A stretch of 64,000 nucleotides of DNA from Pictodentalium vernedei (GCA_031216915.1 CM062289.1:63619741-63683740), one strand, 5' to 3'. Counted from the stretch's first letter, positions 46,564 to 56,629 are shown. The notes: a model not told the origin generated them from the letters alone. Made by a program: numbers and translations.

Positions 46564-47843
46564 GAAGTTGTTGACATTGTGATGTTTTCGTATGGTTCTG
46601 GAATGTGGACATTGGAGTATACTGAATGGTAATTAGTAAACAACACCAGTGTATGCTTGCTTTGGCCAATTTAATTAGCTGTCGAATGACACATGCTATC
46701 ATACCCCACTTATACATTGTATAAAGTGTGAATGTATCATGCATGCCCCTTTTCAACTGAAGGATTCATGCTGGAATCTTGCCTGGTAAAAGGTGCACGC
46801 AAGTCTTAAATGACGAGCGCCCTGTGGTGCGCATGTGGTGTTTTTTTAGAATCAAAGGTCTGTCGGCATACATCATAGACAAAAAAGGGCGAGTTTGATA
46901 TCACCGCAAGAACTAGGGTTGTGTACCTTTTGGCCCAATGTGTGATATATCTTATTGTGTATGATAATAGCAGTGATGCGGCGTGTTTACCGTTTAGCTA
47001 TCGTAATTTACTTTCTTTCTTTATTTTATTACTTGCACCGAAAGTATATTCAATATTGTCACCGCACTTTTTTCGACCACTTTTATGGAAATAATATGGG
47101 TGAACAAAACTACTTGGTATCTGCATCGGTATCGGCCGATAGTAAATCAAAACTATTTGGTTTCAAATGAATAGGCAAATCTCTTATCGGCTCATCACTA
47201 AAGAGTACTGATGTGACCAAAAGTGTGTCATGGCACATTAAATATTGATGCAAAACAAAACATACATTAGCAGAGCCTTGACAGACCCCAAGTAGAGATG
47301 GACGGTATTGGAATTTTGAGTTCGGTATCGATTTTGGTATTTTTAGAGGAGTATACCACAGTATTAACTCTGTATTTGGTATCTGACTTGACTGAGATTT
47401 GCTGATAGAACCAAAGGGGAATTGAACAATTCACACCAGGAAACCACAGAATAAGTTGTATCATTCTACCACAGCACCACAAATACCACTGCTAATGAGT
47501 TGAATATTGGCATTCTTTTGCCAACACAGATCATGTCTACAATAATTTTCTGACTTGTTCCAAACATACCTTAACCATTAAAGGCCTATTTCAGGTTTCT
47601 GCGATCTCAGAGCATTTGCCCTTAACATAACATCTTTAGGAGGTCCTTCTGACAATAGACAAATCAATTGGCAGTGATTTCTTGTCGAGTCTTGGCTGCC
47701 TGATAAGGCAGTGAAGACATGGTTAGAAATCGCTGCTGAGCAACTGGACTTGTAGGGATTGTAGTCTAGTGGGAATTCGGAACAATTGCCCAGACCCAAG
47801 AAAATCTGTCACTTCTTTCATGAAAATGAACACTTCAACTACT
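46564..47843. other. non-coding, traces of hAT-like ends
   Basis: ATCGGTATCGGCCGATAG and CTTATCGGCTCATCACTA at 47122-47200 resemble the flank of the 3638 palindrome. GAGATGGACGGTATTGG at ~47296 may start another such element. No gene recognised. Confidence 0.4.
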
Positions 47844-47870
47844 GTCAGACCTAGGGCTGCATGGTATATT

Positions 47871-48209
47871 TATTTATTTAATGGTGTTTAAGGTCACATA
47901 CTTATGCACAATGGCTAATCGTGACCGCGACAGTTTTACAGGTGGAGGAAGCCGGAGTACCCGGAGAGAACCACCGAGCAACGACGAGCAGCTGTCAGCT
48001 CTCCAACATCGTAACTCTGAACTCTGCACCACAGCACAGGCAGGGTTAGATTGGTTCAAGATATGCGCACCATCGACGTGCAGTACGCCTCAGTACAAAG
48101 CATCATCGTGCCCCCATGTAGGCAGTCGGGGTGAAGTGTCAAGGACACAACGCGATTGCCGCAGGTGGGATTCGAACCGAGGATCTCTCGGCTTGCATCC
48201 TGCACCTCT
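47871..48209 (-). mobile_element. tRNA-derived SINE (5'-truncated)
   Basis: On the - strand GGTTCGAATCC (B box; + strand 48168-48178) lies in a tRNA-like head. The body has the complement of GGAGGAAGCCGGAGTACCC, and the tail ends in the ATTTATTTA run at left. GCATGGTATATT at 47859-47870 and 48210-48221 is a perfect 12-bp target duplication from the host hAT MITE. The A-box region seen at 60891 is missing. Confidence 0.9.
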
Positions 48210-48372
48210 GCATGGTATATTGATAAACTGATATATACCGGTATTCAAAACAATATCGATTGAATACCGGTGTAATTACAAAAAATATCGGTTTATCGTC
48301 ATTTTTTATTTACCCACAATTTAATTTTCAAGATGACTTGAGTTTTTTAACTGTAGCCCCGAAAGAATAATA

Positions 48373-48612
48373 TTGTCCCTTTATCCAAGGAATCGTCTGC
48401 ATGTGCCCATGTAATATACAAATTCCCCAGTTGAAAAAATAGTTTTCAAAAATTTTAACAAAACTATATCATGTGACCCCTCATTGGAACGAGCTCGATG
48501 AGCTCGTTCCAATGAGGGGGTCATATGATATTGTTTTGTAGAAATTTTGGGGGGAAATCTGATAAACTGATTTTTAAAATAATAAATTTTGATATCGTCT
48601 GCATTGGGTAAA
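48373..48612. mobile_element. TTAA-type palindromic MITE, second subfamily, worn ends
   Basis: CCCTTTATCC at left and TTGGGTAAAT at right. The hairpin ATATCATGTGACCCCTCATT meets at GAGCTCGATGAGCTC. Same subfamily as 16463-16712. Confidence 0.75.
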
Positions 48613-49334
48613 TGTTTTTCGAACTGTGTCATTAAGGCATGCTGATTCGTTCCGACTGTGATGCCTCAAGTCTCGATTGTGGTACCTATGTTCATATATC
48701 CGAGCAGTTTTCGATATACCGGTATACCGCGGTATGTTTTTAAATACCGATACCAGTATTCAGATTTGAATATCGTGCAGCCCTAGTCGAACCTTAACAA
48801 GACCGTATAAATAGAATATCAAGCCTTAACAAACCCTTATAAATAGACAATTTAGGAAAATTCAGGTCTTGAGATTGCCCCAATTTCACACAGTTTACAG
48901 GTGCGCCCAAATTAGAGAAGGTGTGAGGACATCAACAAAAATTTACAAATTCTCTGTCCCTTTTCTACATTTGGTAATAACTTCCATCATAATATGACCA
49001 TAGAAACACAAAGAAAAGTGAGGCAATAAAACATAATAGGATAAGACTGTTATTTCTATTTTTAATGTGTCTAAATTAGGGAAAACGGTGTGCCCAAATA
49101 TAAATTAATTTAAAGGCCTGAAATTTTGAAAGGCAGATGGTTTCAGTATTCTGCAGCTGGTTCAGGTCGGTGTTTCGGTATCCCCATGATATTGCTATCA
49201 GTTCTGTTTTTCGGTATATTGCCCATAAACCCCAAGCCCTGATCATAATACTCCTGTATTAGACTGATTTATGTAAATGATTAATTAGTATTAATGAATG
49301 AAATAATCACTTTTCATTTCTATATCATTTACAG

Positions 49335-49487
49335 AAAGATGAGGAATTAATACAGATGCCACTTCAGAATGGTTCAGCTTTTCCCTCTGCTCAGTCCGAG
49401 GTTGTCAAGGCAACGGTACAGTCAGCAGAGATCCTCACATCGGATGATGCCATAAAAAAAGCACTGAAGATTAGATTAGATATAAAC
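49335..49487 (+). CDS. MTRR: methionine synthase reductase exon: linker and start of FAD/NADPH module
   Basis: Acceptor TTTACAG, donor AAC|GTATGT, 51 codons, phase 0 on both sides. It encodes KDEELIQMPLQNG, a variable stretch, then EILTSDDAIKKALKIRLDIN. The last part matches the animal MTRR segment LTTNDAIKxxLxVELDI that opens the ferredoxin-NADP reductase-like module (FAD-binding beta barrel). It joins in frame to the 62243 exon, which begins DKNIQYLPGDAISVICPN. Confidence 0.93.
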
Positions 49488-49569
49488 GTATGTATATTGT
49501 GATATAAGTTATCACTCATATGTGTTAGGTGTGCGGGTGACCAATTAGTATTTGCAATACACTACATGT

Positions 49570-49885
49570 GATATGTTCAGGGTTTAATCATCAGAGCTGA
49601 AGACCTCAGAGGTGACCTGTACTTGCCATGCTTTGGCAAATTATTCCAGATTTTTCCATCACACTGCCGCCTAAAAGTCTGGTGGCTTTGCAGTGGTTTT
49701 CAGACAAGTCTTGGCTGCCTACTGATAAAATAGGATCTGAAACCAATGCCTGGGGTGGACATCCTCTAAAGTGGGCAGCATATGTACAAACAGTGGGCTA
49801 AACTTGAATTCATACCAATGTTGCAGCCACGATTTAGCAAAAAATGCTGAAAGTGACCTTAAACACCAATAAATAAATAATGATG
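49570..49885 (+). mobile_element. SINE/LINE-tail repeat
   Basis: GTCTTGGCTGCCTACTGATA, AATAGGATCTGAAACCAATG, GGTGGACATCCTCTAAAGTG, GGGCTAAACTTGAATTCAT and GTGACCTTAAACACCAATAA then ATAAATAA. Same order as 39755-39990. Confidence 0.6.
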
Positions 49886-50748
49886 TTTGGTCTCTTCCAT
49901 CATGAAAAGTTCCACCGATTGGAAGTCATACCAGTCTCTGCAAGATTTGTTTGCCATTCCTATGTTAACTCTTAACCTGCTGAGTATTTTCTAGATATTT
50001 GTCATTAAATCTAGTCATGGCTGCTTTAAAGCAGCCATGACTAGATTTGATGAAAATTTAATATAAATGTAACACAAGAAATCATTGGTAAAAAAATCCA
50101 TTCAATTTACACAGGGCAAATATGATTAAATGCACCCAACATATACTTATTTCAGTAACAAGAGAAACCTTGTGCTGGGCAGGAATATCTGCCAGCAGCA
50201 TGCAGAGTTAATGTTAATGTTGAACACAATGAGTGTTCTTGTGAAGAGATTTTTTTTTAAATTTTGTTGTCTACCCTTAATACCTGACATTAATTACACT
50301 AGTTGGATTGCCTGCTCTATGGGCTTAGAGACATAGGCAACTGTTTTTCAAAAACTGAGAGATTTGCTTTTATTTTTGCCCCAAGATTTGTTTGTTTACT
50401 CGAACGTACATTCATCATGGTAAATTTTTCTCTTCTCGATCGCATGAAAATTAGCCTGCATAAGCATTCTGACATTCCTTCTTTTAATGAACAAGTATAT
50501 TACGCTTGAAAGTTATTGAGATATCCTTTGCAGTTCCTGACAATATCAGCCTCACAGTGCAGATCATCTCTGCTTGCTGTATTGAAGCGAGTATGAAGAT
50601 AGATATTCACTTTTGAATTTTCTTTGTTTTGGTCTCTTGCCTACTTCCATCTCTTCAATTGGTAACAAATATATGAAATACACAGAAATGATACTTTAAA
50701 AAAATGGATTGCAAAAAATATTTGGCCAGGAAAATACACTTTTGATTT

Positions 50749-50851
50749 ATGGCCACACAAAGTAGATCTTCCATTTCTCAGGCCACTTTTTGTAAAACTG
50801 CATGCAGTTGAGCATTTTTTATTTTATTTTTTATTTATATAATTATTTCTT
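50749..50851 (+). mobile_element. CTCAGGCC-family MITE, 5' part (interrupted by DIRS-B)
   Basis: GGCCACACAAAGTAGATCTT and CATTTCTCAGGCCACTTTTT match the left end of the copies at 56630 and 61812. It resumes at 55374 after DIRS-B. Confidence 0.85.
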
Positions 50852-50868
50852 ATCAACCTACTCACAAT

Positions 50869-51106
50869 TGTTTACTCTAGGCTTGCACTACAGTGGAAGT
50901 CCCTAACTTGGATAAAATACTCTCTATTTTTGTCTTTCCCAAGCAAGTTGGGAAAGAAAAGTGGTGCAAAAGCACCAATAAAAATAAGCCAAAACTGGGT
51001 CGAGTGTGACCGGCGCAGACCCAGTACGGGATGCTCTCTCCCAAGTACAACTCCACGACTTCCGTTGCCAGTGCGCATATACCGTCTCTAAAGACTCATT
51101 CTTTTT
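50869..51106 (+). repeat. DIRS-B left inverted terminal repeat
   Basis: TGTTTACTCTAGGCTTGCAC, TTTCCCAAGCAAGTTGGGAA, GGGTCGAGTGTGACCGGCGC and ATATACCGTCTCTAAAGACT have reverse complements in 55084-55323 with very few differences. Confidence 0.92.
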
Positions 51107-51552
51107 ATAATCCGCTTCGTGTCGAGATGTTTTTGCACACTTATCAGTGTTCCACCAGCTCGATGTTTGATGATTCCTGATTCATTATACCACAGTGTAT
51201 CCTTTGTATTCTCAGGAACAGTGTTTTATATTCTCTTTTCTATTATATGTCCATAATGTATATTTATTTGCTCTCTCTCGTGTCGCGCGCGAATTTCGTG
51301 TGCCACGCAGTTCGGACTTAGATTTTTCACAATTATTGTTAATGCTTTTTTTGCAAAATTTTCTAATTGTGTTAGAGTTAGGTGTCAGCGGGGGTACCAC
51401 TCCTACAGTGTTTCTTCTTTCTTTTGAGAGTAGTCTTCCTGATGTTTGGTTCCTGGTCGACCGTCTGGGGTCTTTGTTTCTGTCACCTTTCTCTCTTCTT
51501 TGGGGGTGTTCTGTTTTCTGATCTCATCTTCTCTGCTCCTCTCACCTCTATC

Positions 51553-53073
51553 ATGCCCAGGACAATTCCTTGTGGGCAATGTCTGCTGCCAAAGCATGTG
51601 GACGATGTACATTCGTCTTGTTCCTCCTGTAATGGGTGTTCGGCCGAGCGGCCGTGTGGTGTCTGTGGAACATGGTCTTCCACCTTCTGGGCGTCAGTAA
51701 ACCATGTCGTTCGTTCTCATGGCCGTGCCTCCCGCTCCCGCGGGAAAGGAGAACGTGGTCGTTCGGGGCCTCCTGAGCCGACTTTGTCTGGTGAGAGTTA
51801 TTCCTCCTCCGTGGGGGATGTGCAGTCTTTTCCTGTGGTGGATACTGCGGGAGCCGTTGAGTGTTCTTGTGAAGAGATGCCTGGTTCCGGGACTACGATC
51901 CCCTTCCAGTCGACATCTGAGGCTGTCACTAGGGTTGTGACTCCTCCTTCGGAGCCGAGCCAGTGTGCTCTCTCCACTTTTTCACCAACCTCAACGACTC
52001 TCGACGTATCTACTACTGCTGCTGGTCCGTCTGCTTCGTTGTCTATTTCAGCCGGCCTCGGCTTTTCGCTGCAGGGGACTGCAGGAATGTCCGATACTGT
52101 AGACGTGGGATATCGGCCTCAGCCTTCCCTGACTTCAACTCGGGGAAGTCGGAAGGGGCTGCCGGCCGAGCCCATCTCTGTGATCTCTTCGCCGTCGAGC
52201 ACCACAGTTGTGTCTTTGGATTCGGATGTTCGTAGTGGTAACACTATGAACTCCGTGGCGTTTCCGTCTACTCACTCTGGTCACACGACCAGTTTTGGGG
52301 GACCAACGCCTTTTGTGCAGCCTGGACCTTCTGCCCCGCAGAGGTCCGCGGTGACTCTCATGAGTTCTCGCAATATTGATCCTCGGGGTGCATCGTACCC
52401 CTATACATGTCTGCCTTCAGATGTTTCGGCTGCCGCCCGTCGTCCTGCGTCGGGTGTTTTGGAGGATCGTGACCCTTCGCTGGTTAAGAGGGTCAGAGGT
52501 GAAGCCACTTTGCCGGTTCGCTCCCCTGTCGAACCGGTCGGTACGGGCAGTGAGCTTAGGGAGGCCCTCTCCTTACTCACTCAGGTTCTTTCTAAGAGCC
52601 TTCCTGTTGCTTCCAGCGAGGCTATGAGTGGTTTCCAGGTGCCTCCTATGGCGCCGCCTCCCGGGATTGGAAACAGGCCGGTTTCCGATTCCTCTGGTGT
52701 CCCGACACCATGGGAGGCGTCGGCTGGTTTGCCCATGATGGGCTATGTGTCTTCCGACTCTGGGGAGGAGTCCGACATGTTTGAGGTCGAGGGCCAGCAG
52801 TCTTCGGACTTGGGGGCGGCTCTTGACTTTGTGTTTGGGTTTCTGCCTGAGCTCAAACCTGCTAACCAGCCGACAGTGTCAGCCTGGCCGCGATTATCGG
52901 TCGCGCGCCAACAGCCTATGGAGCAACCTGCTTCTGGGCGCCTTCGACCGTGCCAGTCGGTACAGGTGGTTGAAGCTTTTTCAGCATTGGATGCCAAGCT
53001 GAATTCCAAGGCTTTGAAGACTTCGTTCTTCACCAGGGTTGACACCTTTGAAGCAGGGCTTGATTTAATCTGA
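51553..53073 (+). CDS. DIRS-B gag-like protein (open frame)
   Basis: The ATG at 51553 (MPRTIPCGQC) matches the start in DIRS-A and is preferred to the longer open frame upstream. About 500 residues. An N-terminal Cys/His cluster (CGQC, HVDDVH, CSSCNGC, CGVCGTW) resembles the zinc-binding head of other DIRS gag proteins. A long Ser/Thr/Pro-rich middle follows. Acidic MGYVSSDSGEESDMFEVEG and the block ALDFVFGFLPELKPANQP are shared with DIRS-A. LDAKLNSKALKTSFFTRVDT is the last gag-derived stretch. The final ~7 codons and the stop come from the MITE inserted at 53054. No shift or stop interrupts 1.5 kb, in contrast to the DIRS-A copy. Confidence 0.85.
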   Translation: MPRTIPCGQCLLPKHVDDVHSSCSSCNGCSAERPCGVCGTWSSTFWASVNHVVRSHGRASRSRGKGERGRSGPPEPTLSGESYSSSVGDVQSFPVVDTAGAVECSCEEMPGSGTTIPFQSTSEAVTRVVTPPSEPSQCALSTFSPTSTTLDVSTTAAGPSASLSISAGLGFSLQGTAGMSDTVDVGYRPQPSLTSTRGSRKGLPAEPISVISSPSSTTVVSLDSDVRSGNTMNSVAFPSTHSGHTTSFGGPTPFVQPGPSAPQRSAVTLMSSRNIDPRGASYPYTCLPSDVSAAARRPASGVLEDRDPSLVKRVRGEATLPVRSPVEPVGTGSELREALSLLTQVLSKSLPVASSEAMSGFQVPPMAPPPGIGNRPVSDSSGVPTPWEASAGLPMMGYVSSDSGEESDMFEVEGQQSSDLGAALDFVFGFLPELKPANQPTVSAWPRLSVARQQPMEQPASGRLRPCQSVQVVEAFSALDAKLNSKALKTSFFTRVDTFEAGLDLI

Positions 53074-53225
53074 AAATTTTGAATAGCAATTTACTATTCA
53101 CCCTGGAAAACTGATTAGCAGTTGATCCAAAAGCACTTGAAACTAATAAATCTTGAATAGCAAAATTCAGAAATTGGAGAGCAAAGTGCTATGCTAATCC
53201 AGTTAAATCGAGCCCTGCTTTGAAG
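53046..53225. mobile_element. 164-bp hAT MITE inserted in DIRS-B
   Basis: CTTTGAAG at 53046-53053 and 53218-53225 is a perfect 8-bp duplication. Ends CAGGGCTTGATTTAA / TTAAATCGAGCCCTG. It truncates gag. Confidence 0.93.
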
Positions 53226-53640
53226 ATGCTTCACAGGGCAGGGTTCCAGTCGCTTTGCGATCTCTGGGGACGTCCCCACATCGACCTCTTTGCGACTCGT
53301 TGGAACCATCAGGTGGACACTTTCGTGTCCCCGTGTCCAGATCCTCTGGCTTTTGCCGTGGACGCTCTGTTACTCGATTGGAACGGTCTAGTCGGCTACG
53401 CCTTCCCGTCGGTTCCGATTCTTCCTCAGGTTCTCGCCAAAATTCGAACCTGCAGTTGTCGAATCATTCTGATCGCTCCCCTGTCGCCTCAGCGGGTGTG
53501 GATCAATCAGCTCCGCTTGCTGATGGCGGCGGTTCCGGCACGTCTCCCGCTACGTCGCGACCTTCTTTGTCAAGGTCGCCCGAGAAGGTTTCACGTCGAC
53601 CCAACTTCATTGTGCCTTCACGCATATTTTTTGTCAGGTC
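53226..53640 (+). pseudogene. DIRS-B pol remnant (end of RNase H and linker)
   Basis: MLHRAGFQSLCDLWGRPHID, then LFATRWNHQVDTFVSPCPDP and LAFAVDALLLDWNGLVGYAF match the DIRS-A segment at 37317-37490. The upstream polymerase is absent. Confidence 0.85.
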
Positions 53641-54698
53641 CTGTCTCCTCCGTAGAGGTTTTTCGAGACGAGCAGTGGAGTGCATTTCTTCTTCAAGGAG
53701 GCACTCCACTGGTTTAGCTTATGCAGCTAAATGGAAGGTCTTCTGTCGATGGTGTGCTGATCACTCTGTTGATTATGCCAATCCTTCGGTTTCACAGATT
53801 GCAGAGTTTCTGGTATATCTGTTTGATTCTCAGGGTCTTCACCTGTTACCATCAAGGGTTACAGGTCTATGCTTTCAGAGACTTTTTCTTATGTGGGGAA
53901 GCGTCGTATCGGCACTAATCCTTACCTCTCCAAGCTTGTTCGGCACTTTTCTTTGAAAAGGCCTCGGACTTTGCAGCTTACTCCACGATGGAATCTTTTG
54001 TGGGTGTTGCTTTGCTTGGGGGGGCGGGGGGGGGGGGGGGCACCGTTCGAACCTTTATCCCAGGTGGATATGCATTTTCTCACGTATAAGACGGCTTTTC
54101 TGATGGCATTTGCTTCGGCCAGACGGGTTAGTGAGCTTCACGCCCTCTTGGTTGACCCGGCCTTTTTTAGGAGCTCTCCCAACAGTGTTACTTTTACCAC
54201 ACTGATTGCTCCTTTTTGGCCAAGAATCAGTTACCAGATACTACTCCTCCTCCTGTCTGTATCAGGGCTCTTCCTTCTGTTGAGGGTAATCGCCCTTTGC
54301 TCTGTCCGGTCCGTGCTATTTGCATTTATCTTGATCGGACACGCTTCATCCGGAAAGGCAGAAAACGTTTTTTTCTGTCTCTCATTCCGGGTCGACAGAA
54401 GATCTCTCCTCAATCCATTTCTCGATGGATTTGTCTTGCTATTCGTATGGCTTATGGCCGTTTAGCAGCTGGCGATTGTATTACCAATCGTATTTCTGCC
54501 CACGAGGTGCGGGCACTGTCCACCTCTTGGGTTTATTCTAACTCCGTCAAGTTGTCGGATGTTATGCAGGCAGCCTACTGGAGAAATGCTTCTACTTTCT
54601 CCACCTTTTATTTGCGCCAGTTGCAGGAGCAGTCGGAGGACCTTTTTGCCCTTGGTCCTCTTTCTTCTGCTCCGGCTGTTGTCTGCCATAGCCATTAG
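53640..54698 (+). pseudogene. DIRS-B tyrosine recombinase (two frameshifts)
   Basis: The N-terminal part AYAAKWKVFCRWCADHSV is in one frame, then one extra base near 53840 moves to a second (ETFSYVGKRRIGTNPYLSKL). A second extra base near 54205 moves to a third. The catalytic pieces survive: Arg in ASARRVSELHAL, AHEVRALSTSWVY, and AYWRNASTFSTFYLRQLQEQ. Between the SAM-like and catalytic parts a G tract (54019-54041) turns the DIRS-A linker EGAPFEP into GGRGGGGAPFEP. Confidence 0.9.
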
Positions 54699-54917
54699 TC
54701 TTCTTGAAGGTCAGTTTCAGCCTTGTGCTGTTACTGCCCGTTTTCTGTCTGTGTGTCACACAGGCTCATATGTCTCTTTTCATTGTCCTTTACCAATGAT
54801 TGCGACATTATGGTTGATAAGCCTCGGGACCTCTTCCTTCTACTTCACGGTTCCAGTGCACTGGGGTTATGTGGGGGTTGGTTATGCGATTCCCTCCAGC
54901 CTTTTGTCTATTCAGCC

Positions 54918-55003
54918 TAGAGTAAACAATTGTGAGTAGGTTGATAAGAAATCTAAATTTTATAGTAAATTTCCTTTCTTATTATACCTACCACAATTGT
55001 TTA
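54918..55003. repeat. DIRS-B internal complementary region
   Basis: AGAGTAAACAATTGTGAGTA then GGTTGATAAGAAATCTAAAT then TTATTATACCTACCACAATT. It is the reverse complement of the right end (55321-55373) joined directly to the left end (50852-50880), with AAGAAAT at the joint (54946-54952). Confidence 0.92.
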
Positions 55004-55083
55004 CATGGAGGCCCTCCCGTCTTCTTTACGGGTAAAGAATCTTTCCTCCCCGCTGATCACATAACTCTAACGTTTACGGATTC

Positions 55084-55323
55084 AAAAAGAATGAGTCTTT
55101 AGAGACGGTATATGCACACTGGCAACGGAAGTCGTGGAGTTGTACTTGGGAGAGAGCGTCCCGTACTGGGTCTGCGCCGGTCGCACTCGACCCAGTTTTG
55201 GCTTATTTTTATTGGTGCTTTTGCACCACTTTTCTTTCCCAACTTGCTTGGGAAAGACAAAAATAGAGAGTATTTTATCCGAGTTAGGGACTTCCACTGT
55301 AGTGCAAGCCTAGAGTAAACAAT
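55084..55323 (+). repeat. DIRS-B right inverted terminal repeat
   Basis: Reverse complement of 50869-51106 (AAAAAGAATGAGTCTTTAGA to GTGCAAGCCTAGAGTAAAC). The GCGTCCCGTACTGGGTCTGC segment is the least faded part. Confidence 0.92.
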
Positions 55324-55373
55324 TGTGGTAGGTATAATAAGAAAGGAAATTTACTATAAAATTTAGATTTCTT

Positions 55374-55697
55374 TGCCATCAAAAGTTCATGTTCTTGGTT
55401 TGTTGTATGTTTTAGGCCTCATAATCTGCAGAATAGCATGGGTAGTGGTGTATTTCGTCCCTTGAGTGCAAGAAGGCTTTGCAATGCTTAGCATTGCAAA
55501 GCCTTGTTGCACTCGAGGGACAAATTTATCAATTTTATTAATTTGGATAAAATATCAGACATAAACCATTTAATTTTTTTTTTTTTCAAGTGTACATTGG
55601 TTATAAAAAGAGAACATGTGGCAGCCAAAAGGACCCTGCAGGGGAGGGGGGGGCGGGGGAGGGCCTGAGAAACAGATTTTCAACTTTTTTTTAGGCC
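55374..55697 (+). mobile_element. CTCAGGCC-family MITE, 3' part
   Basis: TGCCATCAAAAGTTCATGTT continues the copy begun at 50749. A hairpin (GCAAGAAGGCTTTGCAATGC and mirror) is at ~55463-55515. It ends GGGCCTGAGAAACAGATTTT...TTTAGGCCT. Confidence 0.85.
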
Positions 55698-55945
55698 TAA
55701 TAAAGGAGTATTTTACCAAATGTAAATTTTAGTCTTTAAAAGCCAAATTCTCTGACTTTTATCACTTTTTATTTATTTAATTTATTTATTTATTTATTTG
55801 TGCTTAATGCCACATCAGTAGCTAAGGCTATATCATGGCGAAAAAGTGAGAGAAAATAAAACATGTCACTGCCAATTATGGAGGAAAATGCTTGATTCGA
55901 AATAGGAAATAATTACAACAGAATGTCAAATAGTAAAGAGTGATT
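55698..55945. other. reverse SINE-tail fragment and filler
   Basis: TTTATTTATTTATTTATTTG then GCTAAGGCTATATCATGGCG at 55776-55840 is the reversed tail of the SINE/LINE-tail family. Nothing else recognised. Confidence 0.5.
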
Positions 55946-56345
55946 AGGCCTAAAAAATAAAAAATCTGTTTCTCAGGCCCTCCCGCATGGTCCTTTTGGC
56001 TGCCGCATGCTCTCCTTTTATAACCAATTTAAACTTAAAAAAAAATAAAAATGAAATGGTTTATGTCTGATATTTTACCCAAGTTAAAAAAATTGATGAA
56101 TTTGTCCCTTGAGTTCAAGAAGGCTTTGCAATGCTTTAGCATTGCAAAGCCTTTTTGCACTCAAGGGATGAAATACACCACCACCCATGCTATTCTGTAG
56201 ATTATGAGGCCTAAAACTTGAACCAAGAACATGAACTTTTGATGGCAAAGAAGTAATTACTGAAATAAAAAATAAAATAAAAAACCGCTCGCACCATGCA
56301 GTTTCACAAATAATGGCCTGAGAAACAGATCTACTTTTTATGGCC
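55946..56345 (-). mobile_element. CTCAGGCC-family MITE (inverted copy)
   Basis: AGGCCTAAAAAATAAAAAAT, CTGTTTCTCAGGCCCTCCCG, hairpin AGGCTTTGCAATGCTTTAGC and TTGATGGCAAAGAAGTAATT in the order opposite to the copy at 56630. Ends AATGGCCTGAGAAACAGATC. Confidence 0.85.
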
Positions 56346-56629
56346 TTATATTAGAAAAATGAATACCTTGTAAATCAACCTGATGATTTGAGACTTGACG
56401 AGTCTAGTTTAAAACAATAAAAACAATTTGAAAACTTATTAAAAAGGTTGATTACTTTAAGAAATGATAGAATTTAGTGTGGTAAATAGACAGAAAGCGA
56501 TGTGTGTTTGAATCAGTGGGTGTTTTACATATCGAGTTGGAATGGCATAGTCATAATTCACTAGAGCCATAGGTAGTGTTTATTACACATTCTATGCATT
56601 AAAATTCATTTAAATAAACAAATTTTAGG

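Larger units (their letters stand above)
47844..48793. mobile_element. hAT MITE carrying a nested SINE and TTAA MITE
   Basis: TAGGGCTGCATGGTAT at 47852 and ATATCGTGCAGCCCTA ending at 48785. Flanks GTCAGACC and GTCGAACC form a slightly diverged 8-bp duplication. Interior ATATACCGGTATTC / GGTATACCGCGGTAT pairs. A SINE (47871-48209) and a TTAA MITE (48373-48612) interrupt it. Confidence 0.85.
18368..49334 (+). other. MTRR: MTRR intron of ~31 kb (nested transposons)
   Basis: GTAAGT donor to TTTACAG acceptor, phase 0. It contains DIRS-A and the other elements listed separately. No exon of another gene is recognised within it. Confidence 0.75.
50852..55373 (+). mobile_element. DIRS-B: compact DIRS element lacking reverse transcriptase
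   Basis: Both borders carry ATTTCTT (50845-50851 and 55367-55373). Inverted terminal repeats are at 50869-51106 and 55084-55323 and the internal complementary region at 54918-55003. Open gag, then a direct jump to the end of RNase H and the tyrosine recombinase. Compared with DIRS-A about 2.1 kb (reverse transcriptase and most of RNase H) is missing. It sits inside a CTCAGGCC-family MITE, in an MTRR intron. Confidence 0.9.
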
